Source: Candidatus Omnitrophota bacterium | GTDB taxonomy: Bacteria; Omnitrophota; Gorgyraeia; Gygaellales; Profunditerraquicolaceae | Direction: 5' to 3' | DNA: 9,417 bases | Assembly (NCBI GenBank): GCA_028687525.1 | Contig: JAQTZX010000038.1 | Location: 1 to 9,417, forward strand | Part shown: positions 1 to 5,134 of the stretch, in pieces | How the letters are laid out: each line of letters begins with the position of its first letter | Numbering within the stretch: position 1 is the stretch's first letter | Notes under the pieces: model-generated | The model's database searches: none | What the model saw: the letters and a program-made list of their open reading frames with translations, nothing else | What the model was told of the DNA's origin: nothing | Position numbers and translations under genes: made by a program

Positions 1-2
1 AT

Positions 3-1070
3 ATCCGGTATGTCAATAAGATCAATAAAAGGCTGGGTCTGCCTCCGCGGAAACCGTTATATACCATTAAAGAGGCGCGTAAAGTAAACGGCAGGTTCCG
101 TCCGATAGCATATGAGCAGAAATTTTGCGTGACCAGGGATATCTCCGCGGTATTGTATGATGCCGGGCATATTCTGGGCTCGAGTATTATCGTGCTGGAT
201 ATACAAGACGGACAGCGTATTGTCCGCCTGGGGTACGCGGTTGACCTGGGAAGGAAGGATCTTCCTCTCCTGAACGATCCGGTTGTCCCCAGGGGGCTTG
301 ATTATCTTATCCTTGAGAGCACCTATGGCGGCAGGGACCACGCGCCTATCGGGGAGGCTAAGATTAAACTGCGGGAAGCGGTCAACCGGACTGTCGAACG
401 CAATGGAAAGATAATCATACCCGCTTTCACCCTGGAACGTACGCAGGAAGTTTTGTATTTTCTCAATGAGTTGTTGCGGGAAAAGGCGATCCCGCCCATT
501 CCCGTATTCGTGGATAGTCCTTTGGCTACCGATATTACCGATGTGTTCAAGAATCATCTGTCGTATATGAACGACGAGACCAGGCAGGCGGTAGCCGACG
601 GGAACAGCCCGTTCGAATTCCTGAATCTTACTTTTATCCGCGAGCAGAGGGATTCCAAGGGGTTGAACATAGCCCGGCGTCCGATGGTCATTATTGCCGG
701 CCACGGCATGTGCGAAGCCGGCAGGATACTGCATCACCTGAAGAATAATATCGAGGATTCCCGGAATACCATCATGGTGGTGGGGTATATGGCGAAAGAT
801 ACTCTCGGCCGCAGGATCGTCGACCGGGTGCCTTTTGTGAAGATTTTCGGGGTTGAATACCAGCTTAACGCCGAGGTGGTGATCATCAACGCGTTCTCCG
901 GGCACGCGGATAGGAACGACCTTGTGGATTTTGCCGGTAAATGTTTTCCCCTGCGGCGTATTTTTCTGGTGCACGGAGATGAAGATAAATCGCAGGCGCC
1001 CTTTGACGTTTTTACTCAGAAAGGATGGAGTCCGTATCTGCCCGCTAAAGGGGAAGAAGCGGTAATATAG
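3..1070 (+). CDS. Beta-CASP metallo-beta-lactamase-fold RNA nuclease (Cft2/YSH1-like, COG1236 type), 5'-truncated by the window edge
   Basis: The frame is open from the left edge, so this is the C-terminal 355 residues of a longer gene. The GTG at 129 is internal, because in-frame coding of the same character precedes it. The family hydrolyses RNA phosphodiester bonds with two zinc ions in the cytoplasm. Visible motifs, numbered from the first full codon, are AGHILGS (54-60, metal-binding His), an Asp in VDLGR (about 81), ESTYGGR (105-111), the beta-CASP element DSPLATD (171-177), GHGMCEAGR (233-241), SGHADR (299-304) and VHGDE (323-327). The N-terminal HxHxDH metal motif must lie upstream of the window. 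The usual FSGDLG stretch reads YAVDLG here; the Asp is kept. The next gene has its own promoter, so the two are probably not one transcript. The family call is firm, but the RNA substrate is unknown. Confidence 0.9.
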   Translation: MRYVNKINKRLGLPPRKPLYTIKEARKVNGRFRPIAYEQKFCVTRDISAVLYDAGHILGSSIIVLDIQDGQRIVRLGYAVDLGRKDLPLLNDPVVPRGLDYLILESTYGGRDHAPIGEAKIKLREAVNRTVERNGKIIIPAFTLERTQEVLYFLNELLREKAIPPIPVFVDSPLATDITDVFKNHLSYMNDETRQAVADGNSPFEFLNLTFIREQRDSKGLNIARRPMVIIAGHGMCEAGRILHHLKNNIEDSRNTIMVVGYMAKDTLGRRIVDRVPFVKIFGVEYQLNAEVVIINAFSGHADRNDLVDFAGKCFPLRRIFLVHGDEDKSQAPFDVFTQKGWSPYLPAKGEEAVI

Positions 1071-1100
1071 AATCTACGCCCGGCGGGTTTTTAAAATTAC

Positions 1101-1129
1101 TTGCATAAACCGTGATTTTATGGTAGTAT
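1101..1129 (+). promoter_or_regulatory. Sigma70-type promoter for the bL27 gene
   Basis: A -35-like TTGCAT lies at 1101-1106, followed by a 17-nt spacer and the -10 box TAGTAT at 1124-1129. The -10 is extended by TG at 1121-1122. The expected transcript start is near 1136, giving a leader of about 24 nt before the ATG at 1160. This also argues against a TTG start at 1130, which would fall at the -10 box. Confidence 0.6.
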
Positions 1130-1146
1130 TTGACCTTTGATAAAAC

Positions 1147-1153
1147 AAAGGAG
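1147..1153 (+). promoter_or_regulatory. Ribosome binding site deciding the bL27 start
   Basis: AAAGGAG lies 6 nt before the ATG at 1160. It is the strongest Shine-Dalgarno sequence in the window and fixes the start of the bL27 gene. The longer in-frame reading from TTG at 1130 would put this site inside the coding region. Confidence 0.8.
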
Positions 1154-1159
1154 CAAAAC

Positions 1160-1390
1160 ATGGCAGGCGGTAAATCTACACCAAAAAAAGATCACCGGAT
1201 AAAAATTTCCGGCGGCGAATTGGTAAAAACAGGGCAGATCGTGGTTCGAGGCATCAATACTTACAAGGCGGGGCATAATGTAAAAGGACTTGGGACGCTC
1301 TATGCTCTTTGTCCCGGCAAGATACGGTTTACGCGCAAAAAAGAGAGTAACGGTGTTGTGCGCACGTACATTCATGTAGTGCCGCAGTAA
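1160..1390 (+). CDS. rpmA: Divergent large-subunit ribosomal protein bL27 with a shortened N-terminal tail
   Basis: The 76-residue product begins MAGGKSTPKKDHRIK. From residue 18 it follows bL27 closely: GGELVKTGQIVVRG, then YKAGHNVKG, then GTLYALCPGKIRFTRKK. bL27 sits near the peptidyl-transferase centre, with its N-terminal tail reaching toward tRNA. Typical bL27 carries a tail with a KKGxGSxxNGRDS-like motif and KRLGVK before the GG(Q/E) core. Here only 17 residues precede GGE, against about 26 in E. coli, and NGRDS is absent. The C-terminus (about residues 62-76) also departs from the usual ending. The gene normally sits in rplU-rpmA-obg, but here it stands alone with its own promoter and a strong ribosome binding site. 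It may be the lineage's only bL27 or a second, specialised copy. The family call is good; equivalence to canonical rpmA is less certain. Confidence 0.82.
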   Translation: MAGGKSTPKKDHRIKISGGELVKTGQIVVRGINTYKAGHNVKGLGTLYALCPGKIRFTRKKESNGVVRTYIHVVPQ

Positions 1391-1396
1391 ATCAGC

Positions 1397-1592
1397 AGTC
1401 TGATGAAAAAGCCCGCCTTCCGGCAGTCCCAATCTGCTGCGTTGCGCGCGTCGTTGCTTTGTGCGGCGCAAACATATCGTACGCCTGCGCGGGAATGCGT
1501 CCATCCTTATGGTTTGGGTGCTCCGTAGTCGCTTCCGCAGGCGCCTTGCATCTTGGACTTGCCTGCCGACAGGCAGGCTTTTCGATCGGATT
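1397..1592. repeat. Long imperfect palindromic intergenic repeat (MITE/REP-like)
   Basis: The two ends are imperfect reverse complements of each other. GATGAAAAAGCC (1402-1413) pairs with GGCTTTTCGATC near 1576-1587. CCGGCAGTCC (1420-1429) matches the GGACTTGCCTGCCG region (1555-1568). AATCTGCTGCG (1431-1441) pairs imperfectly with GCCTTGCATCTT (1543-1554). A compact hairpin, GCCTGCC-GACA-GGCAGGC, lies inside the right arm at 1561-1578. An in-frame reading through this stretch would add a low-complexity leader to the downstream protease; I treat it as non-coding. No transposase is nearby. The pattern resembles dispersed intergenic palindromes known from many bacterial genomes, but the family is not established from one copy. 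Confidence 0.65.
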
Positions 1593-1632
1593 GTTTAAGA
1601 GGTTTTTTAGCATCCTGTCAGTATTTTTCCCG

Positions 1633-2754
1633 ATGCCGACTGTTCAGAACGATAATCTTTCCGTAAAAGCTAAGAAGTACTGCATCATAAAATATACCCT
1701 CGGTATTGTCCATTCGCTGTACGGCGCGGTGATCCTGTTTATTTTTGCTTTTTCAGGGGCGTCGCTCACCCTTAGCGCTATTTTCGCGGAATGGATCCCC
1801 AATCCGTATTTCCTTCTGGCGGTTTATTTTCTTGCGTTATCCGCGGCGTATTATCTGTTTAATTTTTCGTTTATTTTTTACCGGTCTTTTATCCTGGAGC
1901 ATCAATTTTCCCTTAGCAGGCAGAATATCGGGGATTGGTTCGTTGATCAGGTAAAAGGAGGGGGTATTTTTTATTTTTTTACCCTGGCCGCTTTGGAGGC
2001 GTTTTTTTACCTGCTCAGGAACGCGCCGCAGGCATGGTGGTGGCTGGTTTCAGCGGTATGGATATTTTTAAGCCTGGTCCTGGCTAAGGCCGCCCCGGTT
2101 GTGATCGTGCCGCTTTTCTTTAAATACAAACGGATGGCCGAAGAGCCGTTACGGCAGAGGTTATTATCTCTTGCCGCCCGCATGGGGGTTCCGGTTTGCG
2201 ATGTATTCGAGATCGACCTTAGCAGGAAATCGCTGAAGGCCAATGCCGCTTTCGCGGGATTGGGAAAAACAAGAAGGATCATACTTTCGGATACCCTTAA
2301 AGAAAATTTCAGCCCCGATGAAATAGAGGTCATCCTTGCCCATGAATTCGCGCATTACCGGCTCGGGCATATCGTTAAACTGCTGGTTATCAATTCCTTC
2401 AGTATCGTTTTTTCTTTTTATGTCTTATTTTTGGTGAGCGGTCCCTTGAGCGTCTTTTTCAGGCTTCCGTCGTTTACCTCTGTCGCCGTTCTGCCGGTTC
2501 TCTTTTTGTACTGGATGGCCTGGGGAACGGCCGTTACGCCTTTTGAGAATGCTCTAAGCCGCGCCTTCGAACGCAGCGCGGATCGGAAAGCCCTGGAAGC
2601 CACCGGTTTAAAGGATGCTTTCATAAACACGATGGAAAAATTTTCCCGCCGGAATCTCTCCGATAGAAAACCTCATCCGTTGATTAAACTGTTTTTTTTC
2701 GATCATCCCCCTGTTGACGAGCGTATAGCAATGGCACACCGGTACCGGGTATAG
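1633..2754 (+). CDS. Peptidase family M48A membrane metalloprotease (Ste24/CAAX prenyl protease 1-like)
   Basis: This 373-residue zinc metalloprotease probably cleaves membrane or exported proteins at the cytoplasmic membrane. The zinc motif HEFAH is at 237-241. The third-ligand helix reads FERSAD (312-317; Glu313 is the likely ligand), and a family-typical HPPVDERI lies at 358-365. The N-terminal region is the Ste24-type domain: hydrophobic segments at about 25-50 and 58-85, then EHQFSLSRQNIGDWF (89-103), then segments at about 111-128 and 135-162. Two more hydrophobic segments lie at about 248-275 and 282-300. The frame is open back beyond 1459, but codons before 1633 run through the palindromic repeat and look unlike protein, so I start at ATG 1633. 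No clear ribosome binding site precedes it, so the start is uncertain; TTG 1591 is the alternative. It converges on lpxB. HtpX is the nearest other possibility, but the long N-terminal domain favours Ste24. Confidence 0.85.
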   Translation: MPTVQNDNLSVKAKKYCIIKYTLGIVHSLYGAVILFIFAFSGASLTLSAIFAEWIPNPYFLLAVYFLALSAAYYLFNFSFIFYRSFILEHQFSLSRQNIGDWFVDQVKGGGIFYFFTLAALEAFFYLLRNAPQAWWWLVSAVWIFLSLVLAKAAPVVIVPLFFKYKRMAEEPLRQRLLSLAARMGVPVCDVFEIDLSRKSLKANAAFAGLGKTRRIILSDTLKENFSPDEIEVILAHEFAHYRLGHIVKLLVINSFSIVFSFYVLFLVSGPLSVFFRLPSFTSVAVLPVLFLYWMAWGTAVTPFENALSRAFERSADRKALEATGLKDAFINTMEKFSRRNLSDRKPHPLIKLFFFDHPPVDERIAMAHRYRV

Positions 2755-2863
2755 AAAAATGGGGACGGTTCTATTTTTTTGTTCACGACCGCGAGTCTGA
2801 AAAAAAATAGAACCGTCCCCATTTTTCCGACCGCGAGTCTGAAAAAAATAGAACCGTCCCCAT
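2754..2863. repeat. Inverted and tandem repeat filling the gap between convergent genes
   Basis: Positions 2754-2780 and 2801-2827 are perfect 27-bp reverse complements with a 20-nt loop. The arms contain GGGGACGGTTCTAT and its complement. The loop sequence CGACCGCGAGTCTG plus the second arm is then repeated directly at 2828-2863, with one A fewer in the A-run, giving a period of 42 bp. The block starts at the last base of the M48 stop codon and ends at the first base of the lpxB stop codon. The strong stem flanked by T and A runs could work as a bidirectional terminator. It resembles GGGGACGGTTCT-type REP sequences, but I see no REP-associated transposase here. Confidence 0.85.
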
Positions 2864-4014
2864 TATATTTTTCTAAGAAATTCGGCTATTGTCTGTGCGG
2901 CTCTTTGGGTGGCGCCTTTTTCGCCCAGGGAGGCGGCAAGGTGGGCGTAGCCGGATTGGATGGCGGAGATCTTTCCCGGAGTGCGGAGAGTTTTAAGTAC
3001 ATGCGCGGAAATTTTCTCCGGGTCAGCGTTATTCTGTATGAATTCTTCGATGAATTTTTCCCCTTTTACCACATTGACCAGTCCGATATAGGGGATTTTG
3101 AGTGCCATTTTTCCGAATGCCCAGGTAAGAAAAGAAGTTTTATACAGGATCGCCATAGGGATTTTCAAAAGCGCGGTTTCAAGCGTGGCTGTCCCCGAGG
3201 CAACCAGGGCGAAATCGCTGGCGGCCAGTCCTTCATAGGTCGTATCGGCGGACATTTTTACCGGGATCCCTGCTGTGCCGAGTATCGTATTGAATATTTC
3301 TTCCCGTACGTTTGATGAGCGCAGTATGATGAACTGGATATTGCCGTTTAATTCTTTGGAAATTATCCCGGCGCTTTTCAACATGACCGGGAGGAGTGAT
3401 TGTACTTCTTTATCCCGCGAGCCGGGCAGGAGGGCAAGGGTGGTTTTACCGGTTTCGAGGCCGGTTTGCCCGCAGAATTCTCCTCTTGAGAGATTAACCT
3501 TTATATTATCCAGCAGCGGATGCCCGGCAAAAAAGACCGGAACATTGTTTTTCTTATACAATTCTTCCTCGAATTTAAAAAGTACTACCATGAGGCTGAC
3601 GGTTTCACGGATGTACTTGATCCGGTTTTGTCCCCACGCCCATATCTGCGGGCTGATATAGTAAATAACCGGGATGTTCCTTTTTTTTAGTTCCCCGGCC
3701 AGCCGCAGGTTAAATCCGGGGTAGTCGACTAAAATTGCCGCCGCGGGTTTGACCCGGTCAACCTCATCCAGCAGGTCGTTAAAAATACGTTTGAACGTTC
3801 CGTATTTTTTGACTGCTTCCCAGATGCCTACCACGGCGAGTTCTGCGATATTGAACATCAGGCGTACTTTTTCCTGCTCCATTTTTTTTCCGCCCAGCCC
3901 GAAGAAGCGCAGGGAAGGGGCAAGTGGATACATCGCCCGCACCAGGTGCGCGGCGTGTATATCCCCGGAAGCCTCTCCGGCGACGATCAAGATATCTTTG
4001 TTTTGTTTTTCCAT
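2863..4014 (-). CDS. lpxB: Lipid-A-disaccharide synthase
   Basis: LpxB (glycosyltransferase family 19) joins UDP-2,3-diacylglucosamine to lipid X, giving lipid A disaccharide-1-phosphate and UDP on the inner face of the cytoplasmic membrane. The 383-residue length is normal for the family. Key motifs are GEASGD (13-18), DYPGFN (97-102, with Asp97 at the position of the proposed catalytic Asp of E. coli LpxB), YISPQIWAW (119-127), FAGHPLLD (162-169), LLPGSRDKE (195-203), SGTATLE (273-279) and GEKFIEEFIQ (318-327). The ATG at 4014 lies inside the end of the upstream oxidoreductase gene, with a 28-bp overlap and no strong ribosome binding site, which suggests translational coupling. The stop codon touches the intergenic repeat. 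I see no truncation or missing catalytic residue. Confidence 0.97.
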   Translation of the reverse strand: MEKQNKDILIVAGEASGDIHAAHLVRAMYPLAPSLRFFGLGGKKMEQEKVRLMFNIAELAVVGIWEAVKKYGTFKRIFNDLLDEVDRVKPAAAILVDYPGFNLRLAGELKKRNIPVIYYISPQIWAWGQNRIKYIRETVSLMVVLFKFEEELYKKNNVPVFFAGHPLLDNIKVNLSRGEFCGQTGLETGKTTLALLPGSRDKEVQSLLPVMLKSAGIISKELNGNIQFIILRSSNVREEIFNTILGTAGIPVKMSADTTYEGLAASDFALVASGTATLETALLKIPMAILYKTSFLTWAFGKMALKIPYIGLVNVVKGEKFIEEFIQNNADPEKISAHVLKTLRTPGKISAIQSGYAHLAASLGEKGATQRAAQTIAEFLRKI

Positions 4015-4931
4015 ATTTGTTTTTGTATCTGCAGGGCTACCGCAAGGGCGTTTCTCGCGATCTCTCCCGTTACGACGGGAGGGCGCCGTTCGATCACGCA
4101 GTCCAGGAAAGACGAAAGTTCTTTCTTCAGGGGCTCTTCTTTTTCTATCGGCAGGGATTCCCGGGCGATCCCGTCCGGAGTTTTGGTATAGATGAAAGCT
4201 TCTTCTTTCCGGTAATCCAGGGAGATATAAGTATTCTTCTGGAATATCCTTATTTTTCGCATCGATTCTTCGGATACCCGGCTTACGGTGAGGTTGCAGA
4301 TACAGCCGGTTTCGAAGGTGAGCCTGGCATTGGCGATATCTTCAAAAGGCGTGAGTACTTCCACGCCGACCGCCTCCGTTTTCTTTAGCGGAGCGTTGAC
4401 CAGCCCTAAAACAATGTCGATGTCGTGGATCATCAGGTCGAGCACCACTCCGACATCAAGGGACCGGTTTGGAAAGGGGCTGAGCCGGTGGCATTCAATG
4501 AACTGGGGATTTTTGATAAGGTTTTGAGTGGCGGTAAAAGCGGAGTTAAATCGTTCCACATGGCCGACCTGCAGGGTACATTGGTTCCGGCCCGCTTCAC
4601 TGATGAGCCGCCCGGCTTCCGTGAGGGTGGAGGTGAACGGTTTTTCCACCAGGATATGTTTTCCCCGTTTAAGGAATTCGCGGGCCACCGTGTAATGCAG
4701 CCGGGTAGGGACGGCGATACTTACGGCTTCAGCCAGTGGGAATAATTCCCGGAAATCGGTAAACGCCCGGACGCCGCAGGAAGCGGCGGTCTCTTCAGCA
4801 CGTTCCCGGTTGATGTCGCATACGCCTATAAGATCTGCCTGCGGGAGTTCGCCGTATATCCGTGAATGGATCGTTCCCAGCTTACCCGTTCCGATAACCG
4901 CTACTTTGACTTTTTTTCCCGTGTTTTCCAA
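3987..4931 (-). CDS. Gfo/Idh/MocA-family NAD(P)-dependent sugar oxidoreductase upstream of lpxB
   Basis: The 314-residue protein has an N-terminal Rossmann fold with VAVIGTGKLG (10-19) and an acidic strand end at D39. It has the family EKP motif (96-98), GHVERFN (123-129), and a catalytic-type DLMIHDID (165-172). The C-terminal alpha/beta domain follows. The start is TTG at 4931, with AAAGGG 6 nt upstream; an in-frame TAG lies four codons further up, so no longer start is possible. It overlaps lpxB by 28 bp. Genes of this family occur beside lpx genes in several bacteria. One characterised relative, GnnA, oxidises the 3-hydroxyl of UDP-GlcNAc so that GnnB can aminate it, giving amide-linked lipid A. 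A GnnA-like role is an inference: no GnnB-type aminotransferase is in the window, and another UDP-sugar substrate is equally possible. Confidence 0.88.
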   Translation of the reverse strand: MENTGKKVKVAVIGTGKLGTIHSRIYGELPQADLIGVCDINRERAEETAASCGVRAFTDFRELFPLAEAVSIAVPTRLHYTVAREFLKRGKHILVEKPFTSTLTEAGRLISEAGRNQCTLQVGHVERFNSAFTATQNLIKNPQFIECHRLSPFPNRSLDVGVVLDLMIHDIDIVLGLVNAPLKKTEAVGVEVLTPFEDIANARLTFETGCICNLTVSRVSEESMRKIRIFQKNTYISLDYRKEEAFIYTKTPDGIARESLPIEKEEPLKKELSSFLDCVIERRPPVVTGEIARNALAVALQIQKQIWKNKTKIS

Positions 4932-4972
4932 GAGAGGCCCTTTCTATATATATGCCGGTGTTTATATTTTTT

Positions 4973-4992
4973 CCTGCCTGCCGGCAGGCAGG
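4973..4992. repeat. Perfect 20-bp palindrome CCTGCCTGCCGGCAGGCAGG
   Basis: The 20 bases are exactly self-complementary. The core matches the hairpin at 1561-1578 (CCTGCC-GACA-GGCAGG), so this is probably a dispersed repeat. It sits 42 bp upstream of the oxidoreductase start and about 40 bp upstream of the msbA -35 box. It could therefore affect either transcript, but the shared copy elsewhere suggests a mobile or repetitive origin more than a dedicated operator. Confidence 0.8.
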
Positions 4993-5032
4993 TATCCGTT
5001 TTCATTCTTCTTTACCGATATTAACAAAGACC

Positions 5033-5061
5033 TTGTAAAAAGTCAATATCTTTGATATAAT
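5033..5061 (+). promoter_or_regulatory. Strong sigma70-type promoter for the msbA-like gene
   Basis: TTGTAA (5033-5038), a 17-nt spacer and a perfect TATAAT (5056-5061) are present, with an extended -10 TG at 5053-5054. The predicted transcript start is near 5068, giving a leader of about 67 nt. It is the best promoter match in the window. Confidence 0.75.
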
Positions 5062-5066
5062 CTATC

Positions 5067-5078
5067 GGATTGTAATCC
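5067..5078. promoter_or_regulatory. Small inverted repeat at the predicted msbA transcription start
   Basis: GGATT-GT-AATCC is a perfect 5-bp inverted repeat with a 2-nt centre, lying on the predicted +1. The position would suit an operator. It is short enough to occur by chance, and no regulator gene is nearby. Confidence 0.25.
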
Positions 5079-5134
5079 AGTCCGTATTCATTTCCCTGCT
5101 AATATTGCACTTTAAATAACACACTTTTGAGCTT

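Noticed and set aside
57..974. Long 305-codon open frame on the minus strand
   Set aside because: It lies antisense to the beta-CASP nuclease, whose motifs are conserved in order on the plus strand. The minus-strand translation shows no recognisable domain.
1079..1092. Possible terminator after the nuclease (CCC-GGC-GGG then TTTTT)
   Set aside because: The stem is only 3 bp, too weak to call despite the T run.
1130..1159. Longer bL27 form from TTG 1130
   Set aside because: It would start at the -10 box and translate the Shine-Dalgarno site. ATG 1160 with AAAGGAG fits better and starts with the family-like MA.
1118..1504. Minus-strand open frame of 128 codons
   Set aside because: It is antisense to bL27 and enters the palindromic repeat; no domain is visible.
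2786..2863. Direct repeats as a mini CRISPR array
   Set aside because: There are only two copies, separated by about 5 nt, with no spacer-sized unique sequence and no cas genes.
2779..3315. Plus-strand open frame of 178 codons
   Set aside because: It starts inside the repeat and runs antisense to lpxB. Its beginning is a translation of the repeat copies.
4932..5032. Minus-strand promoter for the oxidoreductase-lpxB unit
   Set aside because: TATAAA- and TATATA-like boxes are present, but none has a convincing -35 at proper spacing, so I could not choose one.
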